A stretch of 39,184 bases of DNA from Leptotrichia sp. OH3620_COT-345 (GCF_003932895.1 NZ_RQYW01000019.1:1-39184); one strand, 5' to 3'; positions 6,190 to 12,608 are shown, counted from the stretch's first letter. Program-made: numbers and translations. Notes: a model not told the origin generated them from the letters alone.

Positions 6190-6969
6190 TTATTTCTTCT
6201 TTAAAAGAGCTTCATAAAAGAATTTTGCAATCCAAAAGAAAATTATAAAAGGAAGAAAAGAAATCCAGAAGAATATTTTTATTAAAGAAATTTTTGACTT
6301 AGATTTTCTTCTATAATTTTTTTGCTTTACTGAAGTATTCAAATTTTCCAAAAATCTTGCATGATAATTATTAAGTTTATAAGGACGCTCTATTTTTTTA
6401 AAAAAGTAAGAGTAGTCAGTATGTTCAAATGGAGTTTTATTAGTTTCAGATATTTTTTTTTCTAAATTTATAAGTTTTTTTCAGTGTGGTTTAAGGCAAG
6501 AACAAAAGAATATTCTCCGCGATAATGGATCAATCTAAAAAGAGATTTTTTTGGCAAAAAATCTGAAAAAATATCATATAATTTTTCAATTCTTTGATAA
6601 TTAAACGTTAGAACATTTTCTATTCCTTCTTCCTGAATAATATTTATTTTTTGTTTTATTTTGTTAACTCTGTTACAGAAAAAATCTTCCTGTTGAAATA
6701 AATCATAAGGCATATCAGAATAGAAAGGTCTGTCTGGATAAAAAGAAACATTAATTCCATTGGAAGTAGGGCGTGCTAAATAAATGACATCAAATATCTC
6801 ATCCCAAAAAAGGAAAGAAAACAAATTCCACCGAAAAAAGTCCTTTGTATCCTCTATCAGAAAAGTACTTTAATGCGATATCTTCGATGTGTTCATAACT
6901 TTCCTCTTGATAATAATAAATTTTATCTTCTTTTGTAAAATCAAGTGTTAATTCTTCAATATTAATCAT
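6190..6969 (-). pseudogene. VRR-NUC/FAN1-like protein interrupted by two frameshifts, with C-terminal membrane segment
   Basis: Three consecutive minus-strand frames read as one protein if one T is removed from a T6 run (6839-6834) and one A added to an A7 run (6481-6475). The start is ATG 6969 with SD AGGAGG. The joined product contains IALKYFSDRGYKGLFRWNLFSFLFWDEIF and later PYDLFQQEDFFCNRVNKIKQKI, matching the pattern E..AL.YY...GY.G...LF.LLFWD.IF plus DFY..R of FAN1-type VRR-NUC proteins. The catalytic EVKGP-type segment is not seen. The third part ends in a hydrophobic helix (LIKIFFWISFLPFIIFFWIAKFF) and has no start of its own. Sequencing error, decay or programmed frameshifting are all possible. 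Confidence 0.6.
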
Positions 6970-6979
6970 AAAACCTCCT

Positions 6980-7011
6980 AAAAAAGAAAGCCTCAGGGGC
7001 GTGAGGCTTTC
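6980..7011 (-). terminator. Intrinsic terminator after the repressor gene, before the next SD
   Basis: Perfect 10-bp stem GAAAGCCTCA/TGAGGCTTTC on the minus strand, followed by six T. The SD AGGAGG of the 6969 gene follows immediately. Confidence 0.9.
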
Positions 7012-7015
7012 ATTA

Positions 7016-7035
7016 TGTATTGAGTATAAATAACT
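7016..7035 (+). repeat. 20-bp direct repeat, copy 1
   Basis: TGTATTGAGTATAAATAACT here matches 10431-10450 at 19 of 20 positions in the same orientation. The two copies bracket the repressor/AbrB island. Confidence 0.6.
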
Positions 7036-7036
7036 C

Positions 7037-7729
7037 CTAAAGTTCGTTAATAGTGCCGGTACACTTTCCCCATATTTTAAAATCATCATGTTCTTTTACA
7101 AGCATGGGCATATATATATGATTGTCGCTTTGTAAAAAGACCCCCTGAGAGCCTTTATAAAATCTTTTGACAAAATATTCGCCATTCAGATAAAAAACTC
7201 CTATGTCACCGTTTTTCAGCTTTTCTACGTGGGGATCGAAAACAACTATTCCACCGTTGACTAAAGTTGGCTCCATACTGTCGCCACTTATATATGCAGC
7301 TCGGAAATTTTTTCCGGAAAGAGGTACTTGAATATATGTTTCCGGGATTTCATCAACAATTTTTCCTGCTCCTGCAGCTACAGAAGAAAACAAAGGAATC
7401 TTTTCAAACATATTTGATTTTTCATCAAAAATTTCTGCCACATTTTTTTCAATTGCTTCTTTTTCAACGTAACTGTCAATTTTTTCTTTATTTATGTAAC
7501 CTAACATCTCATAAAATTTTAATACATTAATTTTATATATGTTTGAAAGTGCAACCAGATGAAAAGGATTGATTTTTTTTCTCATGCCGTTTTCTAATTG
7601 ATTTATATCAGAAATTCCTATTCCTGTAGCTTTTTTAATTTGTTCTAAAGTATATTTTTTTTCATTTCTTAAATTTCTTAAAAATTCTGCAAATCGAAGC
7701 ATTTTATTATCATCAACTTCAAATTTCAT
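7037..7729 (-). CDS. CI/LexA-type repressor (XRE HTH plus S24 peptidase)
   Basis: 230 aa. Residues about 11-70 are an XRE/Cro-CI helix-turn-helix (LRNEKKYTLEQIKKATGIGISDINQLENG). Residues about 115-228 are a LexA/CI S24 peptidase with the nucleophile in SGDSMEP (S151) and the general base in FVKRF (K188). An Ala-Gly cleavage site lies in SVAAGAGK (about 117-123). Such repressors keep the prophage silent and self-cleave when RecA is activated, so induction is likely SOS-linked. The SD GGAGG is 6 nt from the ATG. It is transcribed away from the AbrB-like cassettes, and no Cro-like gene lies divergently. Confidence 0.93.
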   Translation of the reverse strand: MKFEVDDNKMLRFAEFLRNLRNEKKYTLEQIKKATGIGISDINQLENGMRKKINPFHLVALSNIYKINVLKFYEMLGYINKEKIDSYVEKEAIEKNVAEIFDEKSNMFEKIPLFSSVAAGAGKIVDEIPETYIQVPLSGKNFRAAYISGDSMEPTLVNGGIVVFDPHVEKLKNGDIGVFYLNGEYFVKRFYKGSQGVFLQSDNHIYMPMLVKEHDDFKIWGKCTGTINEL

Positions 7730-7978
7730 AAGAGACCTCCACTTATATTATATATACTATTTTTTATTATTACTCAAAAATATAAAAATTATATTTTTTA
7801 TTTTTCATAAAAAGAAGTATAATATTTTTGACAACAGAAAAAGTTGTAAAACTTTTTTCTTCATAAACTCCTTTTTAAGGGATATGCTACAGTTATACTG
7901 TTAGTATATCCCACTAAGATACCAAATTGCCATTATATATAAATAGCAGGGAAATTTCCCTGCTTCTTAAAAAAATCA
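7730..7978. promoter_or_regulatory. Repressor upstream region: AT-rich control region with hairpins
   Basis: Gene-free. It holds an AT-rich stretch with a plus-strand TATAAT near 7820 and a stem AAAAAGTT/AACTTTTT followed by T (about 7840-7862). A strong imperfect hairpin follows at 7879-7912 (GGGATAT/ATATCCC plus CTA/TAG and CAG/CTG, loop TTATA). Then comes the palindrome AGCAGGGAAATTTCCCTGCT at 7945-7964, followed by TCTT, a likely terminator that insulates the first AbrB-like cassette. I infer repressor operators here, but no clear repeated half-sites stand out. Confidence 0.6.
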
Positions 7979-8023
7979 TTGACAATCAGTAACTTATATA
8001 CTATAATTATATCAGTTACTGAT
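7979..8023 (+). promoter_or_regulatory. Promoter with embedded operator 1 (AbrB-like gene 1)
   Basis: TTGACA 7979-7984, a 17-bp spacer, TATAAT 8002-8007. A perfect 9-bp inverted repeat flanks the -10: ATCAGTAAC (7985-7993) and GTTACTGAT (8015-8023). The second arm ends 12 bp before the ATG. The layout matches operators 2 and 3, with a different arm sequence. Confidence 0.85.
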
Positions 8024-8035
8024 AAAGGAGACAAA

Positions 8036-8206
8036 ATGGAAAGAAGAGACGGAAAAGTTTCTTTTCATAAATCAGGAAGCGGCAGAGGTGCAAAAGTTAC
8101 CATTCCTATCCCATGGTTAAGAAAAATGGGAATTTCAGAAGAAGATAGAGAAATAACTTTTACTTTTGATGAAGAAGCTTCTAAAGTGATTATTGAGAAG
8201 AAATAA
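8036..8206 (+). CDS. AbrB/MazE/SpoVT-like mini DNA-binding protein 1 (56 aa)
   Basis: The whole protein is one swapped-hairpin AbrB-type unit: KVSFHKSGSGRGAKVTIPIPWLRKMGISEEDREITFTFDEEASKVIIEKK, with the conserved pattern [strand]-R-VTIPIPWL-LGI-E-R-[strand]-VIIEKK. The SD AAGGAG is 6 nt from the ATG; an in-frame ATG at 7979 would place the promoter inside the gene. It is the first of three paralogs in the island and presumably binds the inverted repeat in its own promoter. No toxin gene is adjacent, so an antitoxin role is not supported. It could act as the Cro-like counterpart of the S24 repressor. Confidence 0.85.
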   Translation: MERRDGKVSFHKSGSGRGAKVTIPIPWLRKMGISEEDREITFTFDEEASKVIIEKK

Positions 8207-8290
8207 AAAACTCTCCTATGTCCTTTATCAGAAAGCATAGGAGTAGAATATTTTAAAATATCCATGCAAATATATTTTATCATATTCTAC
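8205..8290 (-). ncRNA. Minus-strand hairpin plus terminator facing AbrB-like gene 1
   Basis: On the minus strand a 9-bp stem GTAGAATAT/ATATTCTAC (8290-8282 with 8251-8243), with an inner AAAATAT/ATATTTT stem, is followed by CTCCTATG/CATAGGAG (8243-8236 with 8220-8213), AG and six T (8210-8205) ending at the stop codon of the plus-strand gene. This is an intrinsic terminator for leftward transcription. The promoter is not obvious; transcription may come from about 8480. Confidence 0.6.
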
Positions 8291-8446
8291 TTTAAAAATA
8301 AATATTTTGCCGCCTTGAAAACAATACTTTAGACTCCCCGCTAAAGTGTTGCTTTGAGGGCGAGCTTTTAAAGGTAAGAATGTCCCGCAATAATAAATAT
8401 AAGGATAACCTTTTACTGCAACTTTAGGTAATATTTTTTTCCTCAT
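8228..8446 (-). CDS. Doubtful ORF inside a structured leftward transcript (72 aa)
   Basis: The ORF starts at ATG 8446 with AGGAGG 15 nt upstream, separated by a small hairpin CTCATTC/GAATGAG that could bring SD and ATG closer. It stops within the loop of the leftward terminator. The product is rich in Tyr, Phe and Gly and poor in Glu and Asn, unlike other proteins here, and matches nothing I know. The same DNA forms a long imperfect stem (ACTTTAG/CTAAAGT at 8325-8347 plus flanks), so a noncoding structured RNA is an equally good reading. Confidence 0.3.
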   Translation of the reverse strand: MRKKILPKVAVKGYPYIYYCGTFLPLKARPQSNTLAGSLKYCFQGGKIFIFKVEYDKIYLHGYFKIFYSYAF

Positions 8447-8461
8447 TCACTCGGAATGAGA

Positions 8462-9028
8462 CCTCCTTTCTTATATTATTTAGGCATGGAAATATGGTCC
8501 GATTCAGCCATATTTCTATGTCCAAGTCATATAAGACAGCAGAATGACTGTAGTGAATAAAGAATATTGCTGTAAAATTAAATACGGCTGCTAATAGCGG
8601 GTTTAAGCTATATAAGTGGCTTTTAATAAGTTTTGTAAATTAAAAATTGATTTCAAATATATAGTATATATTGTTATAAAAACAGAAGTTTTTTAACAAA
8701 TAGAAGTTATATTTGAAGTTAAAATTAAATTTTATTAATTTTTTTCAAAGAGAAAAGATATTGTAATTTTCTTACTTTTATAGTACCTTGAAAATAGTAA
8801 GTGAGTTACATTATAAAATACTTTTTGAAAATGCTTTTTCTCTGATTTTTTTGAAAAAGTGACCTTCAAAATTGGCTTCTAAGAGCGTTTTTAAAGGTCA
8901 GGCATAGTAAAGGTCGGATTAAAAATACTGGAAATGACGGCTTTAAGTCATATATCCGGTTTTTAATGCAAGTAAAGGGTATTAAAACCTTAATTTTGTG
9001 GTACAAAATAAAAATTTTAAAAAATATG
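8462..9028. other. 567-bp gene-free region rich in RNA-like structure (candidate large ncRNA 1)
   Basis: No credible ORF. Stems seen: GGCATGGAAATATGG with CCATATTTCTATGTCC (8483-8523, 10-nt loop). A nested set lies at about 8750-8843 in which AGAGAAAAG pairs with CTTTTTCTCT and encloses CTTACT/AGTAAG. GACCTT/AAGGTC closes about 8861-8899, and TGAC/GTCA is near 8935. A motif recurs at about 8600 and 8939 (GGYTTTAAG, ATATA, then GGYTTTTAATR). Density and nesting suggest a folded transcript of 500 nt or more; the strand is unclear. Confidence 0.45.
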
Positions 9029-9071
9029 TTGACAATCTTGTCACAAGATAATATAATAAACTTGTGACAAG
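9029..9071 (+). promoter_or_regulatory. Promoter with embedded operator 2 (AbrB-like gene 2)
   Basis: TTGACA 9029-9034, a 17-bp spacer, TATAAT 9052-9057. Inverted arms CTTGTCACAAG (9037-9047) and CTTGTGACAAG (9061-9071), each itself palindromic, flank the -10. Same geometry as operator 1, unrelated sequence. Confidence 0.88.
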
Positions 9072-9085
9072 TTAAAGGAGAAAAT

Positions 9086-9259
9086 ATGAAAAAAAGGGAT
9101 TTAAATATTTCTTTTTACAAAGCCGGAAATACTTTGGCTACAAGATTAAATTTACCAATTCCTTGGGTCAGACAGTTAAATATAACTCCTGAAAGTAGGG
9201 AAATAGAACTGTTATTTGATGAAGAGAAGGAAGAAATTATAATTAGAAAAAAGAAATAA
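9086..9259 (+). CDS. AbrB/MazE/SpoVT-like mini DNA-binding protein 2 (57 aa)
   Basis: Paralog of the genes at 8036 and 9591: LNISFYKAGNTLATRLNLPIPWVRQLNITPESREIELLFDEEKEEIIIRKKK, with the same TRLNLPIPW core and C-terminal IIIRKK strand. The SD AAAGGAG is 6 nt from the ATG, and the promoter/operator 2 lies directly upstream. The stop codon lies in the U-tract of the leftward terminator of the convergent small RNA. Divergence from copies 1 and 3 is greatest at the loop before the conserved LPIPW, consistent with altered operator specificity (inference). Confidence 0.85.
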   Translation: MKKRDLNISFYKAGNTLATRLNLPIPWVRQLNITPESREIELLFDEEKEEIIIRKKK

Positions 9260-9360
9260 AAAATCCCCCATGCCTTAAAAAAGAACATAGGAGATATATC
9301 TTATAAGCTATATTTTCCTAATATAAAAATAGGAAATATGCATATAAAATAGTAATCAGC
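9258..9360 (-). ncRNA. Convergent small RNA facing AbrB-like gene 2 (about 100 nt)
   Basis: Minus-strand promoter TTGCAA (9395-9390), 17 bp, TATAAT (9372-9367) gives a start near 9360. The RNA has an internal stem TTTCCTA/TAGGAAA around 9313-9340. It ends with CTCCTATG pairing to CATGGGGG (9293-9286 with 9272-9265, two G-U) and six U at 9263-9258, inside the stop codon of the plus-strand gene. No ORF of note. Confidence 0.6.
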
Positions 9361-9366
9361 AATTCT

Positions 9367-9395
9367 ATTATATAGCATATCGTGCCTATTTGCAA
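9367..9395 (-). promoter_or_regulatory. Promoter of the convergent small RNA 2
   Basis: TTGCAA, 17-bp spacer, TATAAT on the minus strand. Confidence 0.65.
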
Positions 9396-9523
9396 ATTTT
9401 TAAAATTTTTTGTAGAAAAATTAAGAAAAAATAAAGTCTTTAAAATGTACAAGGCTCTTTTTGTAATACAAAAAACAGGACTATGACAATTTTATAGGAA
9501 TTTGAAGTATAATAAAAAATTTG
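9396..9523. other. Gene-free spacer upstream of operator 3
   Basis: AT-rich, no ORF. It contains T and A runs and a weak stem (AAGTC/GACTT-like segments around 9435-9485). Nothing else supported. Confidence 0.4.
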
Positions 9524-9570
9524 TTGACAGTGTGTCCCATACGTGATATTATATTTTTGTATGGGACACA
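9524..9570 (+). promoter_or_regulatory. Promoter with embedded operator 3 (AbrB-like gene 3)
   Basis: TTGACA 9524-9529, a 17-bp spacer, TATTAT 9547-9552. Perfect 12-bp inverted arms TGTGTCCCATAC (9531-9542) and GTATGGGACACA (9559-9570) flank the -10. Same geometry as operators 1 and 2, third distinct sequence. Confidence 0.88.
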
Positions 9571-9590
9571 TAGAAGGGAAATATGGAATT

Positions 9591-9761
9591 ATGGAAAAGA
9601 GAAACCGTAATATTTCTTTTTACAAAGCAGGAAACGGGGTTGCAACAAGAGTTAATGTTCCAATAACTTGGCTAAAAGAGTTAGGAATAACAGAAAATAA
9701 TAAGACTGTTGAATTAGTTTTAGATAAAGAAAATAAAACTATCTGCATTAAAAAGAAATAA
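9591..9761 (+). CDS. AbrB/MazE/SpoVT-like mini DNA-binding protein 3 (56 aa)
   Basis: Third paralog: RNISFYKAGNGVATRVNVPITWLKELGITENNKTVELVLDKENKTICIKKK. The start is placed at 9591 by alignment with copies 1 and 2; an in-frame ATG at 9561 sits inside the operator, and the GAAGGG SD is a long 13 nt away. The conserved core VATRVNVPITWLKELGI matches copies 1 and 2. The stop lies in the A/T run of the convergent terminator. It is probably autorepressed through operator 3. Not adjacent to a toxin gene. Confidence 0.82.
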   Translation: MEKRNRNISFYKAGNGVATRVNVPITWLKELGITENNKTVELVLDKENKTICIKKK

Positions 9762-9824
9762 AAAAATCCCTTATCAGTCCTGAAAACCAATAAGGGAAAT
9801 CGTAGTATATACCACGACCTAACC
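9760..9824 (-). ncRNA. Convergent small RNA facing AbrB-like gene 3 (about 65 nt)
   Basis: Minus-strand promoter TTGTAA (9859-9854), 17 bp, TATAAT (9836-9831). The short RNA has a near-palindromic stem TCGTGGTAT/ATACTACGA (about 9817-9800), then terminator CCCTTAT/ATAAGGG (9796-9790 with 9774-9768), A and seven U (9766-9760) ending at the stop codon of the plus-strand gene. Confidence 0.6.
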
Positions 9825-9830
9825 AATCGT

Positions 9831-9859
9831 ATTATACTGCAAATTCCTGTAAATTACAA
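9831..9859 (-). promoter_or_regulatory. Promoter of the convergent small RNA 3
   Basis: TTGTAA, 17-bp spacer, TATAAT on the minus strand. Confidence 0.65.
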
Positions 9860-10430
9860 GCACATAGGAAGATGTGGTATTTTTTAATACTTGAATTTTA
9901 GATAACTTCTTATGTGTAAAGTCAAACTTTTTGTAATACCCAAAAACACAACTGAATAAGTCCAGGCATCGACTACCGTGTGCTTAATTTTTTAATACAA
10001 AATTTTGCATTCAGGCGAGAAGACTATAAATTCATAAAGTGTAGCATTAGAAAAACGGATGTGGCTGGCATCATAAAAAAATCAAGTGGCGGAATTCTGC
10101 TGTCAAAATAGTGATATTTTGAGGAGATCGGAACAGGTACTTAAGAAAACATTGAGTCATTCATCGGGTAGAATTGGTGAATAAATGTTCCGGATGCGAC
10201 GAGTCGACGAGCTAAAGCGATAGTCAAATTTTTCAATTCTCTTTCTTTTGCGAACTTTTTAAAAAAAGTTTGTGAAAAAGTAGGAGAATACCGCTCAAAG
10301 GTCTCAAAAACTCCGCTCAAGTCAAAAATTTTCCACTAAAAAAGTCAAGAAAATTTTTAAGAAAAAGTACGGGGCAAAAATAAACCGATATAAGGTTGTT
10401 TTATGAATAACAAATTGAATAAAGATTAAG
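9860..10430. other. 570-bp gene-free region with strong RNA-like folding (candidate large ncRNA 2)
   Basis: No credible ORF, and locally richer in G and C than its surroundings. Stems: TCAAAATA-GTGA-TATTTTGA (10103-10122), an 8-bp stem closed by a GNRA-type tetraloop. AACATT/AATGTT encloses ATTCATC/GGTGAAT (about 10150-10196). A long stem (about 10238-10289) pairs ATTCTC with GAGAAT around CTTTT.GCGAAC.TTTTT and its partner. AAAAATTTTC/GAAAATTTTT (10324-10333 with 10349-10358) is perfect. Direct repeat CCGCTCAA occurs twice at about 10290-10320. GNRA capping suggests plus-strand RNA. Confidence 0.5.
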
Positions 10431-10450
10431 TGTATTGAGTATATATAACT
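10431..10450 (+). repeat. 20-bp direct repeat, copy 2
   Basis: TGTATTGAGTATATATAACT, 19 of 20 identical to 7016-7035, same orientation, just upstream of the methylase gene. Confidence 0.6.
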
Positions 10451-10484
10451 TTAAATTAATACAAAATACGGAGGTTAGTTTAAA

Positions 10485-11228
10485 GTGGTATTACAAAGAC
10501 ATGGTAATAAAAAAGTATTATTTAAAAAAATTGAAAGATATATTCCGGAACATGAAATTTATATAGAACCTTTTTTCGGAGCAGGAAGTGTATTTTTTCT
10601 TAAGGAAAGAGCAAAATATAATTTCCTGAATGACTTGGATAATGAAGTATTTAATTTATTTCAGGTCATTAAGAACAAACCGGTACAGTTTAAAAATTTG
10701 TTTAGAATGGTTCCTAAACATAAGCAGCAGTTTAAATACTGGAAAGAACATCCTGAAAAAATAGATACATGGCAGGCTGTCCGTTTTATATATCTGACAA
10801 ATTTTTCTTTTATGGCAACAAGGCATACAATGAGAACAAGTGTAGGAAATCCTAAATTTTTAACATTAATGAGGATAAAAGAAACTTTTGATGCATTAAT
10901 GGATACAACATTTGACAATTTGCCATATGAAAAATTTATAAAGAATCTATCTTTGGAAAATAAAAAGAATAAAAATAAAATTTTTATATATTGTGACCCG
11001 CCATACATAAATACAATTAATCCTTATAATACTCCAAAATGGGGCGAACAGGATTTAAAAAAATTAGTAGAATTTTTGGTCGGTTACGGGGAACGGTTTA
11101 TGATATCTGAATTTAATTCTCCTGAAGTATTAAAAATAGCGGAAGAATATAAATTAAAAATACAAGTAATAGGCGAGAGAAGAAATATAGGAAATCGTCG
11201 GACAGAAATTATAATTAAAAATTATTAG
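10485..11228 (+). CDS. D12-class DNA N6-adenine methyltransferase (Dam-like)
   Basis: 247 aa. It has the alpha-type order of class D12 enzymes: the AdoMet-binding motif YIEPFFGAGSVFF at about 26-38 near the N-terminus and the catalytic DPPY at 171-174. It transfers methyl to adenine N6, probably within a short palindrome. Shorter than some Dam proteins but full in the core. The start is GTG at 10485, set by CGGAGG 10 nt upstream. No restriction enzyme is adjacent, so it is an orphan methylase that may protect phage DNA or mark replication. The recognition site cannot be read from the sequence. Confidence 0.92.
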   Translation: MVLQRHGNKKVLFKKIERYIPEHEIYIEPFFGAGSVFFLKERAKYNFLNDLDNEVFNLFQVIKNKPVQFKNLFRMVPKHKQQFKYWKEHPEKIDTWQAVRFIYLTNFSFMATRHTMRTSVGNPKFLTLMRIKETFDALMDTTFDNLPYEKFIKNLSLENKKNKNKIFIYCDPPYINTINPYNTPKWGEQDLKKLVEFLVGYGERFMISEFNSPEVLKIAEEYKLKIQVIGERRNIGNRRTEIIIKNY

Positions 11229-11231
11229 GAA

Positions 11232-11249
11232 TGTCAGTCATGACTGACA
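11232..11249. repeat. Dispersed palindrome, copy 1
   Basis: TGTCAGTCA/TGACTGACA perfect palindrome, followed by AACGGAAAGGA that supplies the SD of the gene at 11268. The same element recurs at 22665, 33079 and 35880. Confidence 0.85.
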
Positions 11250-11267
11250 AACGGAAAGGAAATCAAA

Positions 11268-11486
11268 ATGAATTTTAATGCTATTGTAAAAAAATATAAA
11301 TTTGAAAATGTAAAACTGGAAAAAGGAATATTAAGTGTAGGAACAGGAAATAAAAAATTTATGATTGATACAAAAACTAATAAAATTCTTTTGTTTCCTT
11401 CTGTTTCCGTCAGTCTTGCATTGGAAGAGTTGCAAAAAATAAAAGACATGATAAAAGAAATGAGGTGGGAACTTGTTATTGAATGA
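11268..11486 (+). CDS. Small hypothetical protein (72 aa)
   Basis: Not recognised. Alternating short strands (FENVKLEKGILSVGTGNKKFMIDTKTNKILLF) are followed by a C-terminal helix (VSLALEELQKIKDMIKEMRWELV). The SD GGAAAGGA belongs to the conserved tail of palindrome copy 1. It overlaps the integrase gene by 14 bp, implying a shared transcript and coupled translation. A role as recombination directionality or accessory factor is conceivable from position only. Confidence 0.65.
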   Translation: MNFNAIVKKYKFENVKLEKGILSVGTGNKKFMIDTKTNKILLFPSVSVSLALEELQKIKDMIKEMRWELVIE

Positions 11487-12387
11487 AATGTTGCAAGACT
11501 TTGAGCAGTATCTAAAAAATAAATATTATTCACAAAATACTGTAAAAACGTATCTTGCAAATTTTAAAAAATTTCTGGTCGATATGCATATAATTAATGT
11601 CGAACAGCTTAATAATGAAATATTTTTTGCTTACAGAGCTGATCTGCAGAATAAAAAATTAAAAGGGCAAACCATTAATACAAAGTTTGAAGCTATCAGA
11701 AGTTTTTTAAAATTTCTATATAATTCAAAAAATATAGTTGCCCCTGCCTGTGAAGTAAAACAGGCAAGATTGAGAATAAGGCTGCCTGAAATAAAAATAC
11801 GGATATATGACAGATTTTATAAAAAAGAATTATCTATAAATGAAATAAAAAGGGTTTTACGAACCATAAATAAAGATCCTAATAAATTTTATAGACTGAG
11901 AAATACAATACTTATCCAATTGCTTGCAAGTACGGGACTTAGGATTTCTGAAGCCTTACAGATAAACATAGATGCAGCAATAACAGGACGGGTCGAAGTA
12001 GTAGGAAAAAGGAATAAAATCCGTACAGTACTTATTCCTGCCACTGTAGTTAAAGTTTGTCGGGAATTTAGGAAGCATCGTAAAGAGTTGTATTTAAAAA
12101 ATCAAAAATTATTTATAGATCTGCAGGATAATGTAATCAAATCGCAAACTTGCGGGAAAATGCTTAAAAAATACGGAGTTTCAGCAAAAGTAAAACTACA
12201 AAAGTTATTTTTACATAATTTACGACATTTTTATACAATAGACTGTATAAATCAGGGTATGGACCTTAATACTATTGCCCAAAATTTAGGTATAGAGGAT
12301 ATGGAAGTCCTTAAAATATATCAATCAAGGAATTTAAAACATTTACAGGAACAGACTAACAAAAAAGGAAGGCGATTACTTGTTTAA
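11473..12387 (+). CDS. Tyrosine recombinase (XerC/D-like integrase) with altered histidine
   Basis: 304 aa with an N-terminal SAM-like core-binding domain (about 5-90; YLKNKYYSQNTVKTYLANFKKFL) and a catalytic domain. Catalytic residues visible: R157 (TGLRISEAL), K179, H248 and R251 (LHNLRHFY), and Y283 (IYQSR). The LGH motif before the tyrosine reads NLGIED, so the usual His/Trp is replaced by Ile274. The start is TTG at 11473 after GAGGTGGGA. In a phage-plasmid it may resolve multimers or allow integration; no attP is identified. The missing residue could weaken activity. Confidence 0.88.
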   Translation: MLLNEMLQDFEQYLKNKYYSQNTVKTYLANFKKFLVDMHIINVEQLNNEIFFAYRADLQNKKLKGQTINTKFEAIRSFLKFLYNSKNIVAPACEVKQARLRIRLPEIKIRIYDRFYKKELSINEIKRVLRTINKDPNKFYRLRNTILIQLLASTGLRISEALQINIDAAITGRVEVVGKRNKIRTVLIPATVVKVCREFRKHRKELYLKNQKLFIDLQDNVIKSQTCGKMLKKYGVSAKVKLQKLFLHNLRHFYTIDCINQGMDLNTIAQNLGIEDMEVLKIYQSRNLKHLQEQTNKKGRRLLV

Positions 12388-12598
12388 TGAAAAAAAAATA
12401 TACTGTCCCTGCTGTGGTGCAGTTCTTGCAATAGAAAAAGAAGGAAAATTTGAAAAAGTAATACATATAAAAGGCTCAAAAACCGAAGTATTTATAGGGA
12501 GTAATACAACTTATGTAAGATGCAACAGCAGACGGAAAGATTCCGCACATAAAGAAATATGTGGTACAGAAGTAATTTTGAAAAACGGCAAAGAATAA
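12380..12598 (+). CDS. Small zinc-ribbon-like protein (72 aa)
   Basis: Cysteines are arranged as C9-P-C11-C12 near the N-terminus and C48 and C61 in the C-terminal half (YVRCNSRRKD, EICGTEV), a Zn-ribbon layout reminiscent of Mu Com-type small proteins. The start is TTG at 12380 with GGAAGG upstream, overlapping the integrase by 8 bp. Mu Com controls translation of the Mom DNA modification, and an adenine methylase lies upstream here, but no specific partnership can be shown. A weak terminator (AAAACGGC/GCCGTTTT, 12582-12608) spans its stop. Confidence 0.65.
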   Translation: MFNEKKIYCPCCGAVLAIEKEGKFEKVIHIKGSKTEVFIGSNTTYVRCNSRRKDSAHKEICGTEVILKNGKE

Positions 12599-12608
12599 AA
12601 GCCGTTTT
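12582..12608 (+). terminator. Weak intrinsic terminator
   Basis: 8-bp stem AAAACGGC/GCCGTTTT with an 11-nt loop. The T-tract is short (TTTT then AA). Confidence 0.5.

Noticed and set aside
8036..9761. AbrB-like genes as MazE-type antitoxins
   Set aside because: No MazF, PemK or other small toxin ORF lies beside any of the three; the neighbours are noncoding.
8462..10430. tRNA genes in the gene-free stretches
   Set aside because: No clover-leaf with a GGTTCRANTCC-type T arm and CCA-compatible acceptor stem could be traced.
10661..11008. 115-aa minus-strand ORF opposite the methylase
   Set aside because: Antisense shadow of the methylase gene with no SD and low-complexity hydrophobic content.
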